Shown here: positions 28,825 through 37,715 of the stretch, piece after piece
Position numbering within the stretch: position 1 is the first letter of the stretch
How the letters are laid out: every line of letters begins with the position of its first letter
NCBI RefSeq assembly: GCF_015352955.1
Contig: NZ_JACYOX010000011.1
Span: forward strand, 1 to 64,000
Origin: Noviherbaspirillum soli
GTDB taxonomy: Bacteria > Pseudomonadota > Gammaproteobacteria > Burkholderiales > Burkholderiaceae_D
Length of the DNA: 64,000 nt
Reading direction: 5' to 3'
Translations under genes and position numbers: made by a program
Notes under the pieces: generated by a model
Seen by the model: the letters and a program-made list of their open reading frames with translations, nothing else
The model's database searches: none
What the model was told of the DNA's origin: nothing

Positions 28825-29178
28825 TTAGACAATCGGTGCTGCATTCATGTGACTGTCGACTACGTTGCGCAGAATGGCGACGAACTTCGCCAGTTCCTCT
28901 TCGGAGCGCCCAGTGATGGAAAAGCCGGGGTAGACGGCCCCCCGGCTGCCGCTGCTTGAAGGCAGATGGCGCAGTTCGTGGCCCGCGCTTTTGATCAGCA
29001 CCTCGGCAGACGCTGCCAACGAAGTGGGGGTGATGTAGAAGTGGTCGTTCTGGACCTTGCCGATCCGGGGCGTGCCGAACTTTGCCCTGAACTCCGGCCG
29101 CCTGTCGAAAACGGCCACCCACTTCTCGCGCACCTCGGTCTCGAACTGCGCCTGACTCAATACATGAATGATATCCAT
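28825..29178 (-). CDS. 117-residue hypothetical protein
   Basis: Starts MDIIHVLSQAQFETEVREKW with balanced charge, no signal peptide and no membrane span. Features include RIGKVQNDHFYITPTSL and a GRSEEELAKFVAILRNVV helix at the end. No family recognised. It is the first of a series of minus-strand accessory genes. Confidence 0.55.
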   Translation of the reverse strand: MDIIHVLSQAQFETEVREKWVAVFDRRPEFRAKFGTPRIGKVQNDHFYITPTSLAASAEVLIKSAGHELRHLPSSSGSRGAVYPGFSITGRSEEELAKFVAILRNVVDSHMNAAPIV

Positions 29179-29285
29179 CGATGCCCAGAAAGTTGACCAT
29201 AGGAAAGCATGCGCAGTGTAGCAGCCGATCCTGTGGCAATGCTATCGGGCCGGTAAAAGGAAGAAAGTGGTTGTTTTGCCACGAC

Positions 29286-29319
29286 AAAAAGAAACGCCCT
29301 GATCGAAATGATCAGGGCG
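29286..29319 (-). terminator. intrinsic terminator after the split PAPS-reductase-like gene
   Basis: CGCCCTGATC (29295-29304), loop GAAAT, GATCAGGGCG (29310-29319): a perfect 10-bp stem, followed on the minus strand by TTTCTTTTT. It lies 12 bases past the stop of the gene ending at 29331. Confidence 0.88.
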
Positions 29320-29330
29320 CGGGTACGACA

Positions 29331-30163
29331 TTAAGCAGCGAGTGGTAGCTCCGTTTGTGCGGAGTGCGTCGTCGCCTTGTTGGCCCATACTTTCCGGGCC
29401 GCTTCGGGCAGCTGGTTGAAAGGGATTGCCTTTTCCAGCAGAGCTTTGATGTCATAGTCCAGGGTTGCGCCCAGACGGTCCTTGAACGCCGTGCGTTTCA
29501 GCACTTCGTCATGTTTTGCTACCTGGGCATGGGACAGCGTGATGACCCCATACTGCACATAGAACTTGTAGGCCTGTGTGATACCTCCCCTGTTATAGGA
29601 AGCGTCATACATGGCCAGCATGTTCTCCAGCTCGAAGTCGAGAAGCATTGCCGCGGATTCCTGATCGACCGTGAACGACTGTTCGGTCTCCAGATCCCAC
29701 GCCGCTGTTCCGTCCTTCAGGATGCGCAGGTCCGGCGTACAGCCGCTTCCTTCGGTCAGCGCTTCGACATAAGCATCCCGCATCCCCGTCCAGGCAGAGT
29801 CAGGGGCACTGGTGTCCCAGTCCTTGCCCACATGCAGGAACTTCGCATCAGGCATAGGCGTTTCCTTGAACGGTACGACATCGGGAATGTCGAACCGTAT
29901 GCCCTTGTCGTAGATCGAGCGGTAATCGTCCCAAATGGCAAAGGGACGGGCTATGCCGTTCAGGCTTTGTAATGCATCGATGGCAATCATCATTTCCAGA
30001 GGAAGCAGCGTGAACTTCCTCTTCTCCCCGGCACGACGGGCTCGCACCCCCTCATCATGGTCTAGCTGCAGCATATACCGGGTGATATTGCGGATCTCAC
30101 GCGGATGCAGCGTATCGGGTTGAATGATGATGTGGCCTTCTTCGATCGTGCGACCGACCCAGG
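29331..30163 (-). pseudogene. 3' part of the IS-split PAPS-reductase-like gene
   Basis: From the IS border the frame reads AWVGRTIEEGHIIIQPD and continues about 277 codons to ELPLAA. It has no good start codon of its own outside the IS. Removing the IS joins HWAQ from the other side to AWVGRT in the same frame, so this is the C-terminal half of one gene of about 610 codons. The segment resembles the C-terminal part of large PAPS-reductase-domain proteins on plasmids. It ends at an intrinsic terminator. Confidence 0.7.
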
Positions 30164-31791
30164 CCGTGTAAAAACGGCATCCACAAGGGTGCATGCGTCG
30201 ATAGCAAGAATTGGTTGTCGATTCAGATGGTTCTGTGGATAGAGAAGCAGCGTGTTGCTGCCGAAGGCCCGTCAGGCCTTGGCCGGTATCATCATTAACT
30301 CATTGCCCATGATGCTGAGGAGCCGCTTAAAGTTATAAGCAAGTACATGCAGGCTCATTTCCGTGCTGACCCCGGCAAGGGTCTTTGTCAGGAAATGCGT
30401 GGCACCCATCCATGATTTGAGGGTGCCAAAGGGATGCTCCACCGTTTGCCGTCGCAAACGCATTTGCTCAGGGGCTTTGCTGAGCCGTTCCTGCATGGCG
30501 TCTATGACGGCTTCATGCTCCCAGCGTCTAATGCGGCGCTCCGGGCCGGTTGTACAGTCGGGCTTGAGCAGGCAGCCTCTACACGCCGGCGTCGCGTACA
30601 CATTCATGATCAAACCTTTGTCCAATGTGTCGAAGCGGCGGGTCATTGTATGCCCGGCCGGACAGCGGTACTCGTCCCGGTCTGGCATGTAGACGAAGTC
30701 TTGCTTGCCGAAGCGGCCGTCCGCCTTGGCGCCTGATGTGAGGGGCTTCGGAACGTAGGTAGCGACGCCAGCCTGGTCACAGGCGAGGATTTCTTCACCG
30801 CTGAAATACCCACGGTCTGCAACGACAGCCAACTTCTCAATACCAGTCGCTTCCCGAGCTTGTTCAGACATGTTCGCCAACTGGCTCCTGTCATTGCCGA
30901 TGTTGGTGACTTCATGAGCGACGATGAGGTGATGTGTGGTATCGACTGCAGTCTGCACGTTGTAGCCGACCATTCCCGTGCCACGGCCGCTGGTGGCCAT
31001 GGAGCGGGCATCGGGATCGGTTAGAGATATCTGCCCATCAGGCGCATCCGGAAGGCGTGCCTCAACCTCCTTCAGCGCTTGCATTTGTTCTTTGAGCAGG
31101 GTGATCTTGTCTTGCAGTCGGACCGTCTTTGCCGGCGCCTCTGCTGGCTCCGTGCGGTCGATTGTGTCCAGCATGCTGAGGTAGCGCTCGATACTCTCCT
31201 CGATCTGCTGCAGGCGTGCCTGCACCTTTGCCTTGGTAAAGTTCCGGTCACGGTTATTGACGGCCTTGAACTTGCTGCCATCAATCGCTACGAGCTGCTG
31301 CGTGAACAGGTTCAGATTACGGCACAACAGCACAAACTGCCGACAGACGTTGCGTATGCCGACGCCATTATCCTTGCGAAAGTTGGCAATCGTCTTGAAG
31401 TCCGGTGTCAGCCGACCCGTCAGCCACATCAGTTCAATGTTGCGCTGGGCTTCGCGTTCCAGGCGGCGACTCGATTGAATGCGGTTCAGGTAGCCATAAA
31501 TGTAGAGCTTCAACAGGTCGGCAGGATGGTAGGCAGGACGACCAGTGTCTGCAGGCGTCACACCTTCAAACCCGAGTGTCGCCAGGTCCAGTTCATCGAC
31601 AAAGACATCAATTACCCTCACTGGGTTCTCGTCTGTCACATAGTCATCCAACTGCGCAGGAAGCAAAATGCCTTGCGCCCGATCGCTGCCTTGGATGAAG
31701 CGCTTCATTGGCCACCTCGACACTAGTGAAAGACATCAGTGTGACAGCCCACGGCACAATTCGTTTACTAAAAGCCCGCGTTTTTACACAC
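30164..31791 (-). mobile_element. IS1182-family element inserted in a palindrome
   Basis: Ends carry GTGTAAAAACG at 30166-30176 and CGTTTTTACAC at 31779-31789 as inverted repeats. The flanks are CCCAGG on one side and CCTGGG on the other; rejoined they give the palindrome CCCAGGCCTGGG, cut at or next to its centre. No target duplication beyond at most two bases is visible. Exact end bases are uncertain by one or two. Confidence 0.8.
30272..31708 (-). CDS. IS1182-family transposase
   Basis: The 478-residue protein starts MKRFIQGSDRAQGILLP. It has the N-terminal IS1182 domain (GRPAYHPADLLKLYIYGYLN), catalytic Asp regions VAIDGSKFKAVNN and VVADRGYFSGEEI, a Cys-rich insert (CRGCLLKPDC) and RRQTVEHPFGTLKSWMG with the Glu. 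The frame is full length, so the element may be active. Confidence 0.93.
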   Translation of the reverse strand: MKRFIQGSDRAQGILLPAQLDDYVTDENPVRVIDVFVDELDLATLGFEGVTPADTGRPAYHPADLLKLYIYGYLNRIQSSRRLEREAQRNIELMWLTGRLTPDFKTIANFRKDNGVGIRNVCRQFVLLCRNLNLFTQQLVAIDGSKFKAVNNRDRNFTKAKVQARLQQIEESIERYLSMLDTIDRTEPAEAPAKTVRLQDKITLLKEQMQALKEVEARLPDAPDGQISLTDPDARSMATSGRGTGMVGYNVQTAVDTTHHLIVAHEVTNIGNDRSQLANMSEQAREATGIEKLAVVADRGYFSGEEILACDQAGVATYVPKPLTSGAKADGRFGKQDFVYMPDRDEYRCPAGHTMTRRFDTLDKGLIMNVYATPACRGCLLKPDCTTGPERRIRRWEHEAVIDAMQERLSKAPEQMRLRRQTVEHPFGTLKSWMGATHFLTKTLAGVSTEMSLHVLAYNFKRLLSIMGNELMMIPAKA

Positions 31792-32785
31792 CCTGGGCCC
31801 AATGCCGCCTGCTCCAGTCCTTCTCGATAGCGCGCAGATAGCTGTTCAGGCGATTCAAGCCACGTAAGTACTCGTAACGGGGTTCCAGTGCGATCATGGC
31901 TGCCAGCGACATGTCTTCGGCCTTCAAACAGGGAAAACATCCATGCCTGGCGCCACAGCCGCCCTTCTTCTGCTTGCCTTCATAGATACTCTGCGCCACC
32001 ACCGCACACGACGTTCCCGCCGAGTGCGCATAGATGCGAAGCGTTTCCTTGAAGTCCGAGTACGACTGGCGCAGGCCGGAACTGCACTCGCCCAGATACT
32101 CGAATACATCATCTTCCGACCAATAACTCACTGGGCAAAGAACAAGCTCTCCATCCTTGTTGCGTACCGGCGTTTCGGCCCTTGCGCCATTCTGCTTCAT
32201 CCGCGCTGCCCTGACTTCGGACTCTTGGATGCGCATGCCCAGGCAGGTAACCGGCTCGGGCATTCCCTTCTCTGCAATCGTGCGAAACAGCTTCTTCCGA
32301 TAAGATTTCTGTGGGGAAATTTTAAGATCAACGGTACAGTCATTTCCCCCTGATGCCCAGCTTGGAATGCCCCGCCCTGACAAGATTTTGACCTGGAAGG
32401 TGGAGAGCAGCGGCGGCGTGACGAACTTCCCAAAAAAACGGATGCCGTGCTCTTTTGCGTACGCATGGAGCTTGCCCATTTCCTTCTTGGCCATGGCATG
32501 AACTTCAGGATTTTCCACTAAGGTGTCGGCCGATGTCGCTACCACCAGTGGCTTGCCACCGGCCGCGGCGAAGTCCCTTGCGGCATTCATGACGATGGAC
32601 ATGACAGCTGAACTGTCCTTTCCAAAACTTGTTGCGATCACGATGGGCCGGCCTTCTTCGAACAGGTCCATGATGACCCCGGTAGCTGACGCCACCCGGT
32701 CATCGAGCGACATGGTGATGTCTTCCATGCGGAAGAGTTGAAGCGTTTGATACTTTGCTGCGTGACTGACTGCGTTGGTATGCAT
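31792..32785 (-). pseudogene. 5' part of an IS-split PAPS-reductase-like gene
   Basis: The frame from 32785 includes the PP-loop ATP-pyrophosphatase signature IVIATSFGKDSSAVMSIVM near residue 55, VATSADTLVENPEVHAM, and a Cys-bearing segment (CGARHGCFPCLKAEDM). It runs to HWAQ at the IS; the stop now used lies in the IS end. PAPS-reductase-like domains of this type occur in DndC and in plasmid or phage proteins of unknown function. The start may be MHTNAVS (32785) or MEDITMSLDD a little inside. Function, if any, is presumably lost. Confidence 0.75.
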
Positions 32786-32877
32786 GATCTCTCCTTTGAA
32801 AGAAGGCGTTGGTTGCCTTGACAGGAGGGAAATGACTTACACGGCGACGGAAGAAAGGGTGATCAGAAAAACGAAAA

Positions 32878-32906
32878 GCCGGGCGCGACATGAAAGTCGG
32901 CCCGGC
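32878..32906 (-). terminator. intrinsic terminator
   Basis: GCCGGGC (32878-32884) pairs with GCCCGGC (32900-32906), extended inside by CGAC/GTCG; the minus-strand side continues TTTTCGTTTTT. It serves the gene ending at 32952. Confidence 0.82.
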
Positions 32907-32951
32907 CTGCTTACATAGCAATTCAACCACAAGGGAAAGCCCTCGATATTG

Positions 32952-33245
32952 CTAATCTTGTTGGACAGTGACGAACTCAACCTCCACCATTTCGTCCGCG
33001 CCGAAGCTGTCCGGCCCGTTCGGGTCTGATCCGATCGATGCCATTTGTGCATGTGTGGCCGATACCTTCACGAAGTCTTCGCCGCATTGCGGGTCAAAGA
33101 ACGTGCCGTCGATTGTCACCCGGCAGAAAGGGATCGTTGTCTTCTGGCGGGGAACCACTGCCACCGGGGTATATGCCGCCGCCTTGTCAAACCCTTTCAA
33201 TAGATTTGCATCAGGGATGGCACTGCTCGTAGGTACGTTTTGCAT
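32952..33245 (-). CDS. 97-residue hypothetical accessory protein
   Basis: Starts MQNVPTSSAIPDANLLKGF at ATG 33245, preceded by AGGAGATTTTT. The sequence is acidic at the end (ADEMVEVEFVTVQQD) and includes PFCRVTIDGTFFDPQCGEDFV, resembling a small beta-rich fold. No family recognised. It has its own terminator downstream and another gene's terminator upstream, so it is a one-gene unit. Confidence 0.6.
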   Translation of the reverse strand: MQNVPTSSAIPDANLLKGFDKAAAYTPVAVVPRQKTTIPFCRVTIDGTFFDPQCGEDFVKVSATHAQMASIGSDPNGPDSFGADEMVEVEFVTVQQD

Positions 33246-33346
33246 CAAAAAATCTCCTGTAGAAGTTAAACCACGTTGGCGTGTATTGAAGATGCCAAAC
33301 GACGTTCTATAAGCTGGCATGCGTTGCTCCGGAAGCGTAAAGAAAA

Positions 33347-33375
33347 ATCCCCGGCCTCTAAAGAGAACCGGGGAT
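33347..33375 (-). terminator. intrinsic terminator of the DUF4942 gene
   Basis: ATCCCCGG and CCGGGGAT around a 13-base loop, followed on the minus strand by TTTTTCTTT. It lies about 50 bases past the stop at 33427. Confidence 0.85.
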
Positions 33376-33426
33376 GGGTGAGTTAAGAAATGACCTGGCA
33401 AGGAAAGGCGTGGAAGCCCTGCCCTG

Positions 33427-34980
33427 TTAGTCTCGCGTCAGCACAAGGATCACGACAGCGACCTGTGTGCCTTCGAAGCGGTTGTCGAAGACTTCGCTCC
33501 ATTCGTGTGTCCAGCCTTCCATCAGCGTCTTGTTGCGACGGCTGGCCGGAAGAATGGCGACGATCTTGCCTCCATCAGCTAACAGCGTTGATGCTTTCCT
33601 GACGTGCTCAGCATCTCTGCCTTCGCTAAAGGGTGGGTTGAGGCAGATACGGTCGAACTTCGTTGGTGGATTCCACCGCAAAAAGTCCTCGCATACCGTG
33701 TTGTACCCCTTGCTCTCCAGGACCTTGCAATGCAGTTTCGAGATCTCCACACAGGTCGTGCGGTCCTTCGGCAAGTGCTCGGCGATGCTGCCAAGGCCTG
33801 CGCTGGGTTCCAGCACCGTGTCGTTCTCGCCAATGGCAGCCAGTTCGGCCACCATCGACGCCAGGCATGCCGGCGTTGGGTAGAACTGATGGGTTTTCTG
33901 GTCGGGAATCCGGCCGGTCCGCATCAACTCTTCCAGCACCGCCTGGATCGGATAGTCGAAGGACCATTCGCGCATGCTGGCGCTTGGCACACCGCCCAGA
34001 TACTGCAGAACCGCTACCGTGCGATGGTTTGCCTTGACGTCGTTGCTCCAGAAAGACAGAACCTGCCCTGTCCGGTCAACCCGGCCCCGCGACAATTCTG
34101 CCAAAACTTCAAACGGCACCAGGTCATGCACCATCGTGAAGTCCTTTGGCGCCCGTGGCGGTTTCGTTCGGAACTTGCTCGGGATAGCGGTCGGATGCAG
34201 CCACGCCAGGACCTGGTTGAGGCGGTAGGCGATGTCGGGATGCACTTCGAGGTGCGCCGTGCCTTTCATATACAGCCGCATGCGAAACGCACCACCATCG
34301 AAGCTCTTCCATTCCCCGTACTGGCCGTTGCGGTACATGTTTCTCAAGTCCTCGTCCGTCACGTTGCCAAAAGGCGCATCCCGACCCATGAATTTCGCCA
34401 TAACTACGCGAAGGTCATGAATGTAGTTTGCCCGGTCGTAGTTCAAGGTGCCGTATGAGGTTCGCAGGTACGCGACTATCATCCGCTTTCCGAAGCCCTC
34501 CGGCGCGTTGGTCACATGCTCGCCCGACAAGGCACGAAACAGGCCATCGACGCGCTCGGCAAAGAACTGCGAGCGCTGGGCCAGCAGATCGCCAATGGTC
34601 GACTTGACCGAGTCCGGCTCAAACGCCGGCGTCTTATGGCTGCGGATCTGCTCGTTCCATGCATTGCGTTTTTCTGCAGGCATGGTTTCGAGGACATCGG
34701 TCAGTGACATTGCCCGCGCCCAGAAGCTCGCATCGAGCGCGCGGACAGCCGGCTCGATAGCAAACAGACTGGCTGCACTGATGCTGCTGATCTGCTGCTC
34801 AACCTGTGCGCCGCACATGAAAAACCGCATGACGCCGCCGGTTTCGTTGGCGACATAGGCAGCAATGCGCTCCAGATCAGCGCGGTTCTTGCGATACTCG
34901 GATAGAAGCGCATCGATCGGGGTAAAGACGGACAGCTGGTTTTGTTGGCCGGAAAACAGCTCGGGTTCATTCATGTTCAT
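33427..34980 (-). CDS. DUF4942 protein with adenine-methyltransferase-like domain
   Basis: The 517-residue protein combines an N-terminal DUF4942 region (EWKSFDGGAFRMRLYMKGTAH and DIAYRLNQVLAWLHP, about 225-265) with a C-terminal Rossmann domain. That domain has QFYPTPACLASMV, VLEPSAGLGSIAEHL (SAM site, about 395-410) and LNPPFSEGRD, the NPPF motif of N6-adenine methyltransferases. Such proteins are common on conjugative elements and may protect plasmid DNA from restriction. No restriction partner is adjacent. Confidence 0.85.
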   Translation of the reverse strand: MNMNEPELFSGQQNQLSVFTPIDALLSEYRKNRADLERIAAYVANETGGVMRFFMCGAQVEQQISSISAASLFAIEPAVRALDASFWARAMSLTDVLETMPAEKRNAWNEQIRSHKTPAFEPDSVKSTIGDLLAQRSQFFAERVDGLFRALSGEHVTNAPEGFGKRMIVAYLRTSYGTLNYDRANYIHDLRVVMAKFMGRDAPFGNVTDEDLRNMYRNGQYGEWKSFDGGAFRMRLYMKGTAHLEVHPDIAYRLNQVLAWLHPTAIPSKFRTKPPRAPKDFTMVHDLVPFEVLAELSRGRVDRTGQVLSFWSNDVKANHRTVAVLQYLGGVPSASMREWSFDYPIQAVLEELMRTGRIPDQKTHQFYPTPACLASMVAELAAIGENDTVLEPSAGLGSIAEHLPKDRTTCVEISKLHCKVLESKGYNTVCEDFLRWNPPTKFDRICLNPPFSEGRDAEHVRKASTLLADGGKIVAILPASRRNKTLMEGWTHEWSEVFDNRFEGTQVAVVILVLTRD

Positions 34981-35108
34981 GCTTTTCTCCTGAAGGTGAG
35001 GATTTATGTGAAGTGGGAATCACGGCGCCGGCGCTTGCCGGAATTTGCGTTGCAGGAGGAAATGCAGAACAGGAATCAGGAAGGCACGATCGAAGCGGCA
35101 AAGAAAAA

Positions 35109-35142
35109 GCCCGCGTCGATCCTCGAAGAGGAAAGCGCGGGC
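35109..35142 (-). terminator. intrinsic terminator
   Basis: GCCCGCG (35109-35115) pairs with CGCGGGC (35136-35142), with CCTC/GAGG inside the loop, then TTTTTCTTTG on the minus strand. It is 18 bases past the stop of the gene at 35160. Confidence 0.87.
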
Positions 35143-35159
35143 TGTGGTGGGTTAGTCGG

Positions 35160-35807
35160 TTATGGCTGTGCAACAAGTGCGTTCCCCAGTGCAAACTCGG
35201 CCCTGGCAGCGGCATCCCGGGAGGCAAACGTATAGTCGCCGGGTTCGCCGAGTTCATTACGCCGGCTGTCGCAAGCGATTCGCCACTTCTTGTCAGGATA
35301 GTTATTGGTCACGCAGCCACATGCGCCGCTTGGGTAACGAACGTTGTCGACGTACCAGCCGCCATGACGCCAGCGGGAGTACACCGGCATCCATTCCTGC
35401 TTGTCGTCGGTACCAGGCGTACTGACCGGGGTCGCGTTGTGGTTCATGTGTTCGTAGGCGGCGCGAACTGCGTCGTCACGGATCGGGTGATCTTCGGATG
35501 CGAAGTCATCCTTCTCAAAGTAGTAGCCCATCAGGTCAGAACGCAGGATTTTGTAGTCCTCAGCCCTTGTCTGTCGCTCCATCGTCTCGACGGAAACTTC
35601 AGTGATGGCGCATGAGACGGAAGTCCCGGTCACGGCATCGCCCGGCTCGGATTCGGCCAGGTAGGTGCGAAGCGTTGCGAGTGCCGATTGACGTTCTTCC
35701 AACTTGATGCTTTCCGCCTCGTTGACTGGAATGGCTGCGACCTGTCCAAGATAGCGAGCGCTCATGTCGAGAAGAATAGCGATAGCATTACGGATAGTTG
35801 ACTGCAT
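35160..35807 (-). CDS. 215-residue hypothetical accessory protein
   Basis: Starts MQSTIRNAIAILLDMSARY at ATG 35807. The N-terminal half is helical; the C-terminal half has RWRHGGWYVDNVRYPSGACG, then CVTNNYPDKKWRIACDSRR and a FASRDAAARAEFAL helix, suggesting a small domain with paired Cys. No named family recognised. It is a one-gene unit with its own terminator. Confidence 0.6.
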   Translation of the reverse strand: MQSTIRNAIAILLDMSARYLGQVAAIPVNEAESIKLEERQSALATLRTYLAESEPGDAVTGTSVSCAITEVSVETMERQTRAEDYKILRSDLMGYYFEKDDFASEDHPIRDDAVRAAYEHMNHNATPVSTPGTDDKQEWMPVYSRWRHGGWYVDNVRYPSGACGCVTNNYPDKKWRIACDSRRNELGEPGDYTFASRDAAARAEFALGNALVAQP

Positions 35808-35954
35808 GTTAAAAGTCCTTGTGAAGTTGGATAACGATATGAGCCCTTGCAGACACCAGGGTATTGACCGTGCCTTCAGTGATGGCGCACAAGGAAATGC
35901 AAGGAGTTGGCAGGATCGATAGGCACAGGGCGCAGCACCAAGGGGAAATGCAAA

Positions 35955-36449
35955 ATGCGAAGTTGGACAGGGATAGAAATTGCAGCGGAACGTGAACGTC
36001 TGGAGCGCGAGGCCGCATCGATCCTGGGGCACATGCTGTTCGAGTACTCCAGGCTGGATATGGATTTGGGTTTGATGCTGGTATGGGCTGACGATGGCAA
36101 AAGGCTGGAGAAGTTAACCACCGAGCACAACGAGTCAAATTTCTACTATAAGCTCCGTTTCCTCGAAAAAGAGGCCTCGATCAAATATGCGAATTCGCCC
36201 GATGCACTGACGGCTCATGCAGGCTGGCTCGTAGATGCGCATAAAGTACGGGAGTGTCGAAACAAACTTGTTCATGGCCGCTGGGGGATCGAACCGACCA
36301 GACGGCAGGTTGTCAACGTCGTGGGATTGCCGACCTCACCGGAACAAACTGCCTACCCTTACACAATCCGAGACCTTCAAGCCGAACTGGATGGCATCAA
36401 GGCCTTGCGCGCCAGTTTGGACGCCCTTAGAAAGGCTTGGCCCATCTAG
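35955..36449 (+). CDS. HEPN-like helical protein
   Basis: The 164-residue product starts MRSWTGIEIAAERERLE at ATG 35955 after AAGGGGAAATG. It is almost all helical and has RNKLVHGRW near residue 105, matching the Arg-x4-His signature of HEPN RNases and their relatives. HEPN proteins are often toxins or defence effectors; no clear antitoxin or MNT partner is next to it. It is one of few plus-strand genes in this stretch. The match is a short motif only. Confidence 0.5.
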   Translation: MRSWTGIEIAAERERLEREAASILGHMLFEYSRLDMDLGLMLVWADDGKRLEKLTTEHNESNFYYKLRFLEKEASIKYANSPDALTAHAGWLVDAHKVRECRNKLVHGRWGIEPTRRQVVNVVGLPTSPEQTAYPYTIRDLQAELDGIKALRASLDALRKAWPI

Positions 36450-36479
36450 ATGTGATGCCACTTTCTTTACGGAGCTGCG

Positions 36480-36908
36480 CTATCTAGCCAACGAGGCATC
36501 GTCTTTGCTCCCGGCCATGATTTTGATGACCTCGGGAGAAAATTCTGAAACGGATAATGGTTTAACCAGGTATTTGGATATGCCCAACAGGTTGCTCCGG
36601 TAGACATCCTCCTGTGACCTGGATGCGCTGAGAATGAAGACAGGGATTTCAACAAGCATGGGGGTGCTGCGTATGTGTTTCAGGACTTCAAAACCATCGG
36701 TATTGGGCAGCTTCAGGTCCAAGACAATCAGCGATGGGTTTCCAGTCGCCCTTTTTGCATACCGGCCTTCGCAGGCAAGGTATTCCAATGCTTCCTGACC
36801 ATCTTGTACGACATCGATTGGCCCAGCAAACCCACATTGCTTGAGGACTTTCTGTGTCACATAACTTGCAATGTGGTCGTCTTCAATAAGTAGCAGATGA
36901 CAGGGCAT
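36480..36908 (-). CDS. single-domain response regulator
   Basis: The 142-residue protein is one CheY-like receiver: acidic pair IEDDH, phosphoacceptor Asp in IVLDLKLPNTDGFEVL, Ser in FILSASRSQED and Lys in YLVKPLSV. The spacing resembles Rcp1-type receivers that pair with phytochrome-like or hybrid kinases. It has no output domain and no kinase beside it; the only kinase in the window is 15 kb away. Confidence 0.9.
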   Translation of the reverse strand: MPCHLLLIEDDHIASYVTQKVLKQCGFAGPIDVVQDGQEALEYLACEGRYAKRATGNPSLIVLDLKLPNTDGFEVLKHIRSTPMLVEIPVFILSASRSQEDVYRSNLLGISKYLVKPLSVSEFSPEVIKIMAGSKDDASLAR

Positions 36909-37066
36909 TTGCTATTTTAACATTATTTTCTTCCCATCAACATAACTGAGTTCGTGGCAATGTTCTGCTTCATTCATCACCGCCGAAGGGTAAGTATTGG
37001 CCGAACCCAGATTTGCACCACGATTTTCAACGAAGGCTTCGAGTAACTTCGCTGCATGAAAAAAGA

Positions 37067-37095
37067 ATCGCCCACGATCCGAGGTCGTGGGCGAT
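37067..37095 (-). terminator. intrinsic terminator
   Basis: ATCGCCCACGA and TCGTGGGCGAT form a perfect 11-bp stem with a 7-base loop, followed on the minus strand by TCTTTTTTC. It serves the gene ending at 37132. Confidence 0.88.
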
Positions 37096-37131
37096 GGACT
37101 ACGTTTATGGGCTATGGTACCTCGTGAACGA

Positions 37132-37572
37132 TTATTGGATATATCCTGCTGCGCGAGAGTATCCTGCGTCGCCTGGGCCGAGGTAGATCAGCTCGACGTC
37201 TTCCGCGAGACACTGGCCGCCGGCGAAAGTAAACCGCTCGCCTGCCTGGATGGCTTTGACCGCATCTGCCCACTTCTTGAAGACGACAAATCCCCACTTT
37301 TCACCCTCCTTCATGGCGAAGCGTGAGAACTGTACTGCGCGCTTGAACTTGATGACCGCGTGCATCATGTCGGCCTCTGTCGTGCGTTGGGACCAGTCGG
37401 CCACGACCAGGTCAGCGGCGTCCTCTACCGGAATGACCAGTTGGGCATAGCCGGCGTAGTCCACGAAATGAATCATGTCCATGATCCAGCCTTGACGCGG
37501 CGTGCCATAGAACGTGCCGCTGGCCTGAACGCCGTTTGCTTCGATTTCTGCGACGGTATATTGCGTTTTCAT
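37132..37572 (-). CDS. 146-residue hypothetical accessory protein
   Basis: Starts MKTQYTVAEIEANGVQASG. A central stretch of alternating hydrophobic residues (GYAQLVIPVEDAADLVVADW) and FAMKEGEKWGFVVFKKWADAV suggest an alpha/beta fold without signal peptide. No family recognised. It is a one-gene unit with a strong terminator. Confidence 0.6.
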   Translation of the reverse strand: MKTQYTVAEIEANGVQASGTFYGTPRQGWIMDMIHFVDYAGYAQLVIPVEDAADLVVADWSQRTTEADMMHAVIKFKRAVQFSRFAMKEGEKWGFVVFKKWADAVKAIQAGERFTFAGGQCLAEDVELIYLGPGDAGYSRAAGYIQ

Positions 37573-37679
37573 ACATTCCCTTTTGAGTAGGCAAATTGAG
37601 AGGTTTCCGGACGGGCCGGGTTAGCAGTTACCCATTGAAATGCGCAACACCGGCATGCAAGCGGGCAGGCCAAAGAAAA

Positions 37680-37706
37680 GCCCCCGATCCGGAAAAGATC
37701 GGGGGC
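37680..37706 (-). terminator. intrinsic terminator
   Basis: GCCCCCGATC and GATCGGGGGC form a perfect 10-bp stem with loop CGGAAAA, followed on the minus strand by TTTTCTTTG. It is 10 bases past the stop at 37716 and ends the DpdA-like/DUF6884-like operon. Confidence 0.88.
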
Positions 37707-37715
37707 GATACTGGG

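Noticed and set aside
32700-32785. Start of the PAPS-reductase-like gene fixed at 32785
   Set aside because: A later ATG (MSLDDRVASATG) also has a plausible context, so the start was left uncertain.
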